Origin: SAR86 cluster bacterium
Lineage (GTDB): Bacteria > Pseudomonadota > Gammaproteobacteria > Pseudomonadales > Pseudohongiellaceae
Direction: 5' to 3'
Length of the DNA stretch: 38,117 nucleotides
NCBI GenBank assembly: GCA_002401885.1
Contig: NVUL01000057.1
Coordinates: forward strand, 1-38,117
Shown piece after piece: positions 16,919-24,308 of this stretch (position 1 is its first letter; every line of letters begins with the position of its first letter). The notes beneath the pieces are model-generated. The model saw nothing but the letters and a program-made list of their open reading frames with translations, ran no database searches and was not told the origin of the DNA. Position numbers and translations under genes: made by a program.

Positions 16919-16978
16919 GGTCGCGTCTCCTTATCTCGGTGCGTTTAAGTTATTTTTGCTTTTCGGGCTTGTTCCGAA

Positions 16979-18109
16979 TTATCTGAATTCGGCCATCAGG
17001 TAGTCATGCTCTCTAGAATCGTTCGGAAAGAATGACACGGTAATAATCGTGCTTTTATATCGGATGGTACTGGTTTGTTCAGACTGTTGAAGATCGATGG
17101 TCAGTGCCGACAATGGGGCAACGACCAAGGCCGCGAAAAAAAGGCTGGGCAAAATATTGCTTGTGTCACTACTGCGCCCGTTAACCTCTTGCTTCAGTAT
17201 ATGTCTGATGCGATGAGATAAACTCGATTGGATCCCTAGCAGGGCAGGCGCTACCAGTGAGCTCTGCGAGTTAAAAGTATTGGCAAGCGCTAACAAGTTT
17301 TGCGCATAAGACAACGGTGAGCCCGAGTTTTCTACGGCTACATCGTCACAGGCCTTCTCGGTTTCGATAAGTAGTTCTCTATGCGCCAACCAAGCAAGAG
17401 GATTGATCCAGTAGAGACTGATAGCGATTCTTGCGACTATCTGTAGAACCCAGTCTCCTCGCTGCACATGGCCTAACTCATGACTGATGGACTGCTGTAG
17501 CAATTCTTCACTCCAACCGTAAGCAGCCAACGGGAAGATAATCTTGTGGCGCCATATTCCCCAGGTCAGCGGTGAGGAAATTTTTGAGCTTACTAGTAAT
17601 TCTATGGGTCGATTGCACCCATTAATCTGTTGTAACTGCTGCAGTTTCTGCTCTGCTATATCGTGTTTAAACGGCCTAGCAAATCGAGTGAGGATGATGA
17701 CTTTTAGAATGCCTGAAAGGAGATAGAAAATAAGCAGTCCACATATTAGTAGATAGCCTATGCCCAATCCTAAGAGACTAGCCGCCATAGAATCGATTTG
17801 AGTAGCAAAGTCTGTAGGTGATCGTGTGCTTCCCAGGGTGTTCGCGATGACAGATTCGTAGTTTAGTGAGAATGATATCTTCGGGATGATTGCATGGAAA
17901 AGGGGAAGTAGGATCAAGGCCGCGAAAGCCATCATCCAGATGATGCTCTTTGTAGAAGGGGTGGGATGCCTTTCCCTAATAAGAAATTGTATTGCGAACG
18001 CCACTAACAGAACGAGTGAGGATTTAAGGCTAAGGTCAATAAGGAAGAACAACAGTGCGTGTTGTTGCTCGAGTATGTTGAGCGCAGCAATTGCTGAAAG
18101 TGCTGTCAT
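16979..18109 (-). CDS. M56 family (BlaR1-type) membrane metallopeptidase
   Basis: An integral membrane zinc peptidase. It has hydrophobic segments near residues 14-44, 55-75 and 110-142, then the zinc motif HELGH (210-214) in SISHELGHVQRGDW. The third-ligand motif EKACD is at about 251-255, followed by a transmembrane segment near the C-terminus. Its 376 residues lack the penicillin-binding sensor domain of true BlaR1, so a beta-lactam signal should not be assumed. In this family the peptidase inactivates a BlaI-type repressor. The repressor gene is directly upstream on the same strand, separated by a tandem duplication. CAGGAG precedes the ATG. Confidence 0.92.
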   Translation of the reverse strand: MTALSAIAALNILEQQHALLFFLIDLSLKSSLVLLVAFAIQFLIRERHPTPSTKSIIWMMAFAALILLPLFHAIIPKISFSLNYESVIANTLGSTRSPTDFATQIDSMAASLLGLGIGYLLICGLLIFYLLSGILKVIILTRFARPFKHDIAEQKLQQLQQINGCNRPIELLVSSKISSPLTWGIWRHKIIFPLAAYGWSEELLQQSISHELGHVQRGDWVLQIVARIAISLYWINPLAWLAHRELLIETEKACDDVAVENSGSPLSYAQNLLALANTFNSQSSLVAPALLGIQSSLSHRIRHILKQEVNGRSSDTSNILPSLFFAALVVAPLSALTIDLQQSEQTSTIRYKSTIITVSFFPNDSREHDYLMAEFR

Positions 18110-18125
18110 TATTATTCTCCTGCTC

Positions 18126-18392
18126 GAAGATTCTCTTTCTCCGAGTGCGCGCTGCCTTTATCGGCAACTCTTTTTCCTTCCCAGCTTATTGGTACTTGTC
18201 TTTTTTCCTACCTAGCTACGACTGTTCACTTTTTTAGCTTTTCTTTCTTGGCGTTTTCTAGAAGATTATTTCTCCGATTGGACTCTGCATTTATCGGCGA
18301 CTCTTTCCCTTTCCTAGCTTATTGTGGCCTATCTTTTTCCGATCTAGTTAGGCTTGTTCACTTCTTCAGCTTTTCTTTCTTGGCGTTTTCTA
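18126..18392. repeat. Tandem duplication of the blaI 3' end and spacer
   Basis: Two diverged copies, about 18126-18260 and 18261-18392, have a period of 132 bp in the best-conserved part. Each begins GAAGATT and ends with the coding sequence for the last 12 residues of the BlaI-like protein. The right copy is the real gene end; the left copy would encode the identical peptide LLENAKKEKLKK plus stop with only two synonymous differences, but it is cut off from the rest of the gene by stops. Confidence 0.85.
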
Positions 18393-18747
18393 GAAGTTTG
18401 TTTAGTTCGTCCAATTCTTTTTCGGTAACGCTGTCTTTGGAGAGATCCAACAGTGTACTCATGGCTTGTGATGCTGAGCCTTCGAAGAATGTCTTTAGAA
18501 GTCGCTGTAGCGCTGACTCTCTGGCCACCTGATGATCGATTAGAGGATAGTAGACATATTTTAAATCTCGCTCACGGTGCGCTAGGAAGCCCTTCGTCTC
18601 GAGCTTATTCATCGTAGCCCTGATCGCTGAATAACCCGGAGGATTCGGTAGGTGAGCCTCCATGTCTTTGGCAGAGGCCTCACCCAGTTCATAGACGATA
18701 TCCATGATTTGGCGTTCGCGGCGGCTGAGCTGTGAAGACAATGGCAT
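18358..18747 (-). CDS. BlaI/MecI/CopY family transcriptional repressor
   Basis: A 129-residue winged-helix repressor. The N-terminal domain has LSRRERQIMDIVYELGEASA and the recognition helix YSAIRATMNKLETKGFL, with wing residues KYVYYPL. The C-terminal dimerisation helix ends in a Lys-rich tail. In this family the paired M56 peptidase, here immediately downstream, cuts or inactivates the repressor, releasing its operon. Two repeats at 18787-18817 overlap its own promoter and are likely operators. The ligand or stress is unknown; there is no class A beta-lactamase gene in this window. Confidence 0.92.
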   Translation of the reverse strand: MPLSSQLSRRERQIMDIVYELGEASAKDMEAHLPNPPGYSAIRATMNKLETKGFLAHRERDLKYVYYPLIDHQVARESALQRLLKTFFEGSASQAMSTLLDLSKDSVTEKELDELNKLLENAKKEKLKK

Positions 18748-18786
18748 TAGGCTCCCCCTTGGGGATTAGGTAATTTAGTTGGTGTT

Positions 18787-18836
18787 ATAAAAATAGCACC
18801 ATGCGATAAAAATAGCATCTGCGGCTCAAAAGTCAA
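18787..18836 (-). promoter_or_regulatory. Promoter with repeated operator-like element upstream of blaI
   Basis: On the minus strand a TTGACT -35 (18831-18836) and a TATTTT -10 (18809-18814) lie 16 bases apart. TGCTATTTTTAT occurs twice as a direct repeat (18806-18817 and 18787-18798), 19 bases apart, about two helical turns. One copy overlaps the -10 region and the other lies just downstream. I infer repressor binding sites; they are not the classic TACA/TGTA BlaI palindrome. Confidence 0.6.
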
Positions 18837-18901
18837 GCGGGATCGTCATCGATTTGAATCGAACAGAAGAGGTGGGAATATAACGCTTTTAAATCAGGGC
18901 G

Positions 18902-19306
18902 TTAGAGTTGCGCGCGAATTGCCTCAACGCGATTGCGATTTGCGCCCATATCGCTATAGCCGACGCGAGAGGCGGACCTCACTTGTGTTGTATTGCTCGC
19001 GGCATCGTACAAGAACTCTACATCATCAACATAGCCCATGAGACTGCTCGTGAACTCCGCGTAGAGGTAATTACTCGACTGCTCGACGATATTGGCTTCA
19101 TCCATTGCGAGGAGTATTTGTTGAATCTGGTTCAGGTTCGCGCCTAAGGCTGCGATTGAGTGTTCCTCGCTGCTTTCATAACTCGATACGCAGTTTGGTG
19201 ATTCAGGACACGCAGTTAAGCTGCCATTTATAACACCAATATTTTGCGGCGGCTCTCCTGCACAGGCGGTGAGAAAGGGGAGTAGGGCGAGGAGTGATTT
19301 TTTCAT
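18902..19306 (-). CDS. DUF1499 family lipoprotein
   Basis: A 134-residue protein with a short lipoprotein signal ending in a lipobox-like LTAC (residues 12-15). The DUF1499 signature ACPESPNCVSS is around residues 32-42. The rest matches the family layout: a strand with AEFTSSLMGYVDDVEFLYD and a terminal RSASRVGYSDMGANRNRVE block. Family members are envelope proteins of unknown function. It lies on the same strand as the MaoC gene 57 bp upstream and may be co-transcribed with it. Confidence 0.9.
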   Translation of the reverse strand: MKKSLLALLPFLTACAGEPPQNIGVINGSLTACPESPNCVSSYESSEEHSIAALGANLNQIQQILLAMDEANIVEQSSNYLYAEFTSSLMGYVDDVEFLYDAASNTTQVRSASRVGYSDMGANRNRVEAIRAQL

Positions 19307-19363
19307 GATTCGAACTCTCTAGTTTCAATTTTTAGGTGGCAGCCGATGTTGATAAGTAATACG

Positions 19364-19828
19364 TTAACCTATGACCGTCATACCTAACCATTCGGCTATC
19401 AGGGCGGGTTTGTCTTCGCCGTCTATATCAATAGTCACGTTGTGCTTTATCAAATAGTGATTGGGCTTTTTTTCTTCGGCACTGACCAGTTGGAATCGAG
19501 CGCGAATCTTACTGCCAACTTTTACGGGATTGATGAAGCGTACCTTGTCCAAGCCGTAGTTGATCCCCATTACCGCGTTCTCGAGCTTGATTCCGCCATT
19601 TTCTGCGCTAAGCATGCTCATTAGTGAAAGCGTGAGAAAGCCATGGGCAATCGTGGTGCCGAAGGGAGTCTGTGCGGCTCGCTCCGGGTCGATATGGATA
19701 TACTGGTGATCGCCGGTCGCATCGGCAAACTTGTTAATTCTATCCTGATCTATTTCAATCCAATCGGTGACCCCAACTTCTTGGCCCACGTAATTGTCGA
19801 TCTGATCGGCGCTAACAATATTGCTCAT
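19364..19828 (-). CDS. MaoC-like (R)-specific enoyl-CoA hydratase
   Basis: A hot-dog-fold hydratase of the MaoC/PhaJ group that hydrates trans-2-enoyl-CoA. The hydratase-2 motif is clear: ATGDHQYIHIDPERA with catalytic D40 and H45, then GTTIAHGFLTLSL. The length of 154 residues fits the single-domain family. GGAG lies eight bases before the ATG. It may feed 3-hydroxyacyl-CoA to polyhydroxyalkanoate or fatty-acid metabolism, but no PHA gene is in view. It is divergent from ubiI across a 182-bp region that holds a nested inverted repeat. Confidence 0.93.
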   Translation of the reverse strand: MSNIVSADQIDNYVGQEVGVTDWIEIDQDRINKFADATGDHQYIHIDPERAAQTPFGTTIAHGFLTLSLMSMLSAENGGIKLENAVMGINYGLDKVRFINPVKVGSKIRARFQLVSAEEKKPNHYLIKHNVTIDIDGEDKPALIAEWLGMTVIG

Positions 19829-19851
19829 CTTGAATCTCCACTCTCGATACG

Positions 19852-19996
19852 GGCTCTGTAAATCACCACAAGCGCAGCAGTCTAGCAGTAAATATGAAAT
19901 CCCGAAACTAGGGTCCTCTGATCGAGTTTAGGGCTATTCTGCGAGAGTGGCCCGAGACTCGATCAGAGGACCCTAGGGAATAGGGCTTACAGAGCC
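19852..19996. repeat. Nested inverted repeats between maoC and ubiI
   Basis: Inner perfect 20-base arms at 19908-19927 (CTAGGGTCCTCTGATCGAGT) and 19957-19976 enclose 29 bases that can pair further (GGGC/GCCC). Outer 10-base arms, GGCTCTGTAA at 19852-19861 and TTACAGAGCC at 19987-19996, flank them. The outer right arm directly abuts TATAAT (19997-20002). There is no open frame. It could be a palindromic element, a divergent operator or a bidirectional terminator. Confidence 0.85.
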
Positions 19997-20002
19997 TATA
20001 AT
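19997..20002 (+). promoter_or_regulatory. Candidate -10 element of ubiI
   Basis: A perfect TATAAT ends eight bases before the ubiI ATG, so transcription would start at about 20009 and give an almost leaderless mRNA. No good -35 is visible; that region is occupied by the inverted repeat. It may be chance. Confidence 0.4.
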
Positions 20003-20010
20003 AGGTCGCT

Positions 20011-21261
20011 ATGTCTGATGCACACACCAATGAGTTCGATATAGTCATAGCCGGCGCGGGAATGGTTGGAGCCACTCTGGCTTGCTTGCTTGCCGAGTCT
20101 TCACTGCGCATCGCATTGATAGATCGAAATCCACTTGAGCAAGGAAGGGGTGACGACAGCCCGGGACTTCGTAGTGACAAGTTTGACCCTCGCGTCAGTG
20201 CAATCAGCCAGGCATCGCAGCAACTATTCCGGCAGCTTGGAGTCTGGGAGGACATGAAAGCTGCGCGTGTCTGTAACTATAGTGCAATGGAAGTCTGGGA
20301 TGCTGAGGGTACAGGCTCGATTGATTTTTCGGCAGCGGAGATCAATCAGCCTGAACTAGGTAGCATCGTAGAGAATTCGATCATCATTGCAGCACTGCAC
20401 AAGCGAATAGTGCAGCTTGAAAATGTATTTCCAATAACTCCATTCTCCATAGAATCCTTCGAGCACATTGAGCGTGAAGATGGCTCAATCGTAAAACTAA
20501 ACGCAGACGATGGGCAGGCTATTCGCGCGCCTCTGGTCATCGCAGCGGACGGTGCAAACTCAAAGCTAAGACAACTCGCAAATTTCAAGTGTCGCGAATG
20601 GGACTACGAGCAGCACGCGCTCGTAACTACGGTACGTACACAGCTGCCACATAACAACACTGCACTGCAGCGTTTCATGGAAACAGGCCCGCTCGCCTTC
20701 TTGCCGCTGCGTGCTGCACAAGAGGATGATTCTCAGCATTTCTGCTCCATCGTCTGGTCGATGCTGCCGGACCAGGCAGAGCGTGCTATGTCTTTGAGTG
20801 AGGATGAATTCAATTCAGAGCTTGCTGCGGCGTTAGAACTTAAGCTCGGCGCTATTGAGTGGAGCGACAAACGCTTCGTCTTTCCTCTCAGACAACGACA
20901 TGCTCTCGACTACGTGAAGGAAAGTATTGTGCTTGTGGGTGACGCAGCCCATACGATTCATCCTCTAGCGGGCCAAGGCGTGAATCTGGGTCTGTTGGAT
21001 GCGAAGGCGCTGGCAGAGGAATTGCAGCGCGGTATCGACGCAGGTAGATCTGTCGCTGACCCCACTGTACTGCTTCGCTACCAACGACGGCGTAAAGGCA
21101 ACAATCTCTCGATGATGTGGTTGATGGAGGGTTTTAAGCGGCTTTTCGCACAACAAGATCTCGGCATACGCTGGTTACGCAACATCGGAATGAATGCAGC
21201 AGACAAGGTGACGCCGATCAAGAATCAGATGATACGGAAGGCAATGGGGCTCGATAGTTAG
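20011..21261 (+). CDS. ubiI: FAD-dependent ubiquinone hydroxylase UbiI (VisC)
   Basis: A ring hydroxylase acting at C5 in ubiquinone synthesis. The FAD Rossmann motif GAGMVG is at residues 15-20. FDPRVSAIS, MEVWD, VENSIII and WDYEQHALVTTVRT match the UbiI/VisC pattern closely. The second FAD motif is VGDAAHTIHPLAGQGVNLGLLD, and the end IKNQMIRKAMGLDS also matches VisC. The length of 416 residues is close to E. coli (400). In E. coli it follows ubiH directly; here five minus-strand genes intervene. UbiF is a related alternative, but the MEVWD and VENS motifs favour UbiI. There is little ribosome-binding sequence (AGG at 20003). Confidence 0.92.
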   Translation: MSDAHTNEFDIVIAGAGMVGATLACLLAESSLRIALIDRNPLEQGRGDDSPGLRSDKFDPRVSAISQASQQLFRQLGVWEDMKAARVCNYSAMEVWDAEGTGSIDFSAAEINQPELGSIVENSIIIAALHKRIVQLENVFPITPFSIESFEHIEREDGSIVKLNADDGQAIRAPLVIAADGANSKLRQLANFKCREWDYEQHALVTTVRTQLPHNNTALQRFMETGPLAFLPLRAAQEDDSQHFCSIVWSMLPDQAERAMSLSEDEFNSELAAALELKLGAIEWSDKRFVFPLRQRHALDYVKESIVLVGDAAHTIHPLAGQGVNLGLLDAKALAEELQRGIDAGRSVADPTVLLRYQRRRKGNNLSMMWLMEGFKRLFAQQDLGIRWLRNIGMNAADKVTPIKNQMIRKAMGLDS

Positions 21262-21284
21262 CGAGCATCCAATTTTTTGGAGGC

Positions 21285-21971
21285 CTAATGATTACTCTTA
21301 CCACGCGAACTACTAAGCATGCCATTGATCATTATTTGTACATGATCCTCTATTAGTTTTTGCACTTGCGTATCATTAGTCAATCCGCATTTATCAGGCC
21401 AGTTCTGATGACTGACAACAGCGCCTATCAAGCCAGAATTTCTCAGAGTTACAATCCCGTGTAACTGTGACCATATTAAAAGTGTCGCGTTTACCACTTC
21501 TTCCTCGCTGCAGTGCAATTGATACTTCTCATGTATTGCGAAAACAAGGCCCCGTGCTTTAACTATGCAGCGGCAGGATACATCTACGATCTCATTGGTT
21601 GACCATTCTATGGGAATGGAGGAACTAAAGATGAATCGAAATTGCGACGGAAATTCTCTGGAGAAATGGAAATAAGCTAGGCACATTTCTATTAGCGCCT
21701 TGTCGGGGCTCTCAATTTCTTTGCAATTCTCTGCAAAGAAATTATTAAAGCTCTGGTAAATACGAATTTTAATGGCGAGGATGAGCGCGCTTTTATCGGC
21801 GAAGTGGTTGTAAACTGCCGAAGGCGTTACACCAACTTCTTTAGAAAGTGCACGCAGAGAAATCATCTCGCCTTCGCTATTCTCGATATGATTCTGAGCC
21901 GCGTTTAGCAGAGCCTCTTTTACATTACCGTGATGATAGTTAGAGCCCGTTTTCTGTGTATCGATTAACAT
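21285..21971 (-). CDS. TetR/AcrR family transcriptional regulator
   Basis: A 228-residue regulator. The N-terminal helix-turn-helix (about residues 10-60) has HGNVKEALLNAA and the recognition helix SLRALSKEVGVTPSAVYNHFADKSAL. The larger C-terminal domain should bind a small hydrophobic ligand. The start is the ATG at 21971 with GGAGG five bases upstream; an in-frame TTG at 21983 would add four residues. It is the last gene of the RND/LolA-like/barrel operon, 16 bases after the barrel stop, so it probably regulates that operon, including itself. Confidence 0.93.
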   Translation of the reverse strand: MLIDTQKTGSNYHHGNVKEALLNAAQNHIENSEGEMISLRALSKEVGVTPSAVYNHFADKSALILAIKIRIYQSFNNFFAENCKEIESPDKALIEMCLAYFHFSREFPSQFRFIFSSSIPIEWSTNEIVDVSCRCIVKARGLVFAIHEKYQLHCSEEEVVNATLLIWSQLHGIVTLRNSGLIGAVVSHQNWPDKCGLTNDTQVQKLIEDHVQIMINGMLSSSRGKSNH

Positions 21972-21987
21972 ACTTTCCTCCAAAGTT

Positions 21988-23385
21988 TTATATTTGAAAG
22001 TTGTAACGCAAATGAACTTGCAAGATATCGTTGTTGCGAAAATTGTAAAAAATGGAATCTCGGTCGCTGCCGTAGTCTACCCATAGAAGTCCCACCTCCA
22101 CACTGTCTGACCAGCTATAGTCTACCGAGACTCTGCTGACCTGGCCCGCTTCGTTTGCTAATTCATTGCGTACAGCGACTACCGTGAGTTTTTCATTCAG
22201 CGCAGTCCAGTAAAGTCGCGCGCCGAAACTGGTTTGGTTCTTGTCAGCATACATAAATGCATCATGATTCTTAGTCCGTATGCTATCTAACTCGAAGGTC
22301 AGTAGCAGGTTTCTGAAACCGTTGTACTCAACTCCGAATACGGACAAGACCTGATCCTTCTCATCCCATCCACCGAGCTGTCGAAATATCGAGTCTCGAT
22401 TGGGAATCACCGCCTTGTCTAAGTGTAGGCCTAATTCGCCAAAGTACAGCCAGGAGCCGTCTGCCCAATTCGCAGCCACACCGAATGCTCGCATGCGATT
22501 CTGGCCGTACTGAAATCGCGGATTTACTGAGCGCTCGGCAGTAATTTCTTCTAGGCTCAACGCATTGTTATTGAACTCACCGGCGACAAGCTGCAGGTCC
22601 CCCTGACTGAGGTGAGTGGAGGCTCTGAAAAAATACTCCTCCTCGATATCCGGAGAGCCCCTCTCGATTCTTATGCCCGCTTGACGTAAGGCGACAAACT
22701 GATCGAACTCATCACCTATAGGCGCCGTATAATTTTTGTTGGCACGGTGCGTGACCACACCATCGAAGGTCCACTCGCCAGTGCTGTAACTAAGCAGCGC
22801 CGCGGGAACTTGCAGGCGAATATCTTCCAGATCTTGTTGCGCGAAGGTGTACTGGTCTTCGGTATTAATGAGGTCGGTAACTCGAGAATACTCAGCCAAT
22901 CCCCAAGCAAGTATCTGATTGCCTAGCTTGAAATAGAAACCATTGTTGTATTGCTTCTCTATATAGAAATCTCGGACTTCGAAGCGGTTGCGGAATTCAT
23001 TTGTTTCGTCAGAGCTGTAATCGATGCCCTCATCGAGTCTGTAGACTTCATCATGATAAACCTTGCCGCTAACGCGAAAATCGAAGCCCTCACCAAGCTT
23101 TGTGTCTAGCTGTGCAAAGAGGCTGGTTTCAATCCTATTTAGATCGCGATCCTGACGGCTGAATAGTGTGCCAGGGCGCTCTATTCCCTGTGAAACTTTC
23201 TGCGTGACCCATCCTATCAGAGAGAAATTCTCATTCGCCCGGGAATCATTAGTCTCAATATCGACATCAATGGTGTTGAAGAAATTATTCTGTGCGAGGC
23301 TTGGTCGAATACAAGCGATCGCTAGAAAAGCTAGCAGCAAGTGATGGCTGGCCCGAGGATAAAATTTCGCCACGTTCGGTGTCAC
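21988..23385 (-). CDS. DUF1302-like outer-membrane beta-barrel protein
   Basis: A 465-residue exported protein with a signal peptide (cleavage near residue 31, SLAQ). The rest alternates polar and hydrophobic residues in beta-strands (for example FDFRVSGKVYHDE, FYFKLGNQILAWG, VDYSWSDSVEVGLLWVDYG) and ends in an aromatic-rich strand, LQVHLRYNFQI. The GNQILAWG...D.IN segment is typical of DUF1302-type barrels found next to RND/MMPL exporters. It is probably an outer-membrane channel or lipid-handling barrel, the last station of the transport system encoded here. It starts 11 bases after the LolA-like gene. Confidence 0.85.
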   Translation of the reverse strand: MTPNVAKFYPRASHHLLLAFLAIACIRPSLAQNNFFNTIDVDIETNDSRANENFSLIGWVTQKVSQGIERPGTLFSRQDRDLNRIETSLFAQLDTKLGEGFDFRVSGKVYHDEVYRLDEGIDYSSDETNEFRNRFEVRDFYIEKQYNNGFYFKLGNQILAWGLAEYSRVTDLINTEDQYTFAQQDLEDIRLQVPAALLSYSTGEWTFDGVVTHRANKNYTAPIGDEFDQFVALRQAGIRIERGSPDIEEEYFFRASTHLSQGDLQLVAGEFNNNALSLEEITAERSVNPRFQYGQNRMRAFGVAANWADGSWLYFGELGLHLDKAVIPNRDSIFRQLGGWDEKDQVLSVFGVEYNGFRNLLLTFELDSIRTKNHDAFMYADKNQTSFGARLYWTALNEKLTVVAVRNELANEAGQVSRVSVDYSWSDSVEVGLLWVDYGSDRDSIFYNFRNNDILQVHLRYNFQI

Positions 23386-23396
23386 CGTGATTAGCC

Positions 23397-24236
23397 TCAG
23401 TCGAGTCCCCGTTGCATCGCCTCGGTAGTAAGTAATTCATCGGCGACTTCGACGTTGTAGTCGATGGAATTGATTTGCAGAACGCTCGCGTGTTCTTGTC
23501 GGCCATTTCGAGTGGTGATGGCCTGTAGTCTTTTTACAGTCCAAATATCTTCAATCAGCTCTACCTCCGAGGAAGTAAAGAACTTGATCCGGTTACCCCG
23601 AAGTTCCCAAAATTGGCCGCGAAGCTGTATGAGTTTTTCTTTACTAATCCAGCTTTGCATCTTCGAGTAGCCGGTGGCCTCTTCGGCGCGATCCTTGAAT
23701 TCGGGCTTGGGAATCATTTCGATAACCCAGCAGTCTTCGCCATCTACTATCTCGGACTCATTGACGAAGTTGTAGTCGTACCAATCGATCTCGAAGCCAT
23801 TGATATCGGCATAGGTGAAGTCGCTACCGAGAAACGAATCTGATGTATCACTACTCGCTAGTCGTTTCACTCTCTGTAGGGCGGGGAGATAAAGCCAGGA
23901 GTCATCATCACGCAGGCTTTCATTCCAGTCGAAGTTTAGATAGGCGGTCCCACGAATGTCGGCAGGCGATTCGAACAGAGACAAAGTTTTCGTATCTTCG
24001 CCATAGTCTTTGGAATAAAGTTTTAGATTTCTGACTCGCTGTCTATCTCTTCTATCGATTAGCACCATAGTAATGTCGCTTACCGAGGAATCGCCGACGT
24101 AGCGTTCGTCCACCCTACGTATGACTTCCTCGGCCGAATACTCTGCAGATTGCGAGCTCGTAGGAAACATGAAGAGAAAACAGCAGGAATACAACACCGA
24201 TTTAAGTCTTCTTGCTGATATCACCCGGGCGCTCAT
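23397..24236 (-). CDS. LolA-like outer-membrane lipoprotein-sorting family protein
   Basis: A 279-residue periplasmic protein with a signal peptide ending near TSSQSA. The family pattern is visible: AEEVIRRVDERYVGDSS, then beta-strands VSDITMVLIDRRDRQRVR, DDSWLYLPALQRVKRLA and SFLGSDFTYADI. These form the half-barrel with a hydrophobic cavity used by LolA-like proteins. Members that neighbour MMPL exporters are thought to accept a lipid or similar hydrophobic molecule. It lies between the RND exporter (72 bp upstream) and the barrel gene (11 bp downstream) on one strand. The cargo is unknown. Confidence 0.9.
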   Translation of the reverse strand: MSARVISARRLKSVLYSCCFLFMFPTSSQSAEYSAEEVIRRVDERYVGDSSVSDITMVLIDRRDRQRVRNLKLYSKDYGEDTKTLSLFESPADIRGTAYLNFDWNESLRDDDSWLYLPALQRVKRLASSDTSDSFLGSDFTYADINGFEIDWYDYNFVNESEIVDGEDCWVIEMIPKPEFKDRAEEATGYSKMQSWISKEKLIQLRGQFWELRGNRIKFFTSSEVELIEDIWTVKRLQAITTRNGRQEHASVLQINSIDYNVEVADELLTTEAMQRGLD

Positions 24237-24308
24237 ATGATTGTCTCCTGTTATAAATATTCAACTAGATTTGGTGTTAACTATGCCAGAGCATTATCGC
24301 CCCAACAT

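Noticed and set aside
16979..18747. Beta-lactam resistance regulon (BlaR1-BlaI)
   Set aside because: The M56 protein lacks the penicillin-binding sensor domain and no class A beta-lactamase gene is adjacent.
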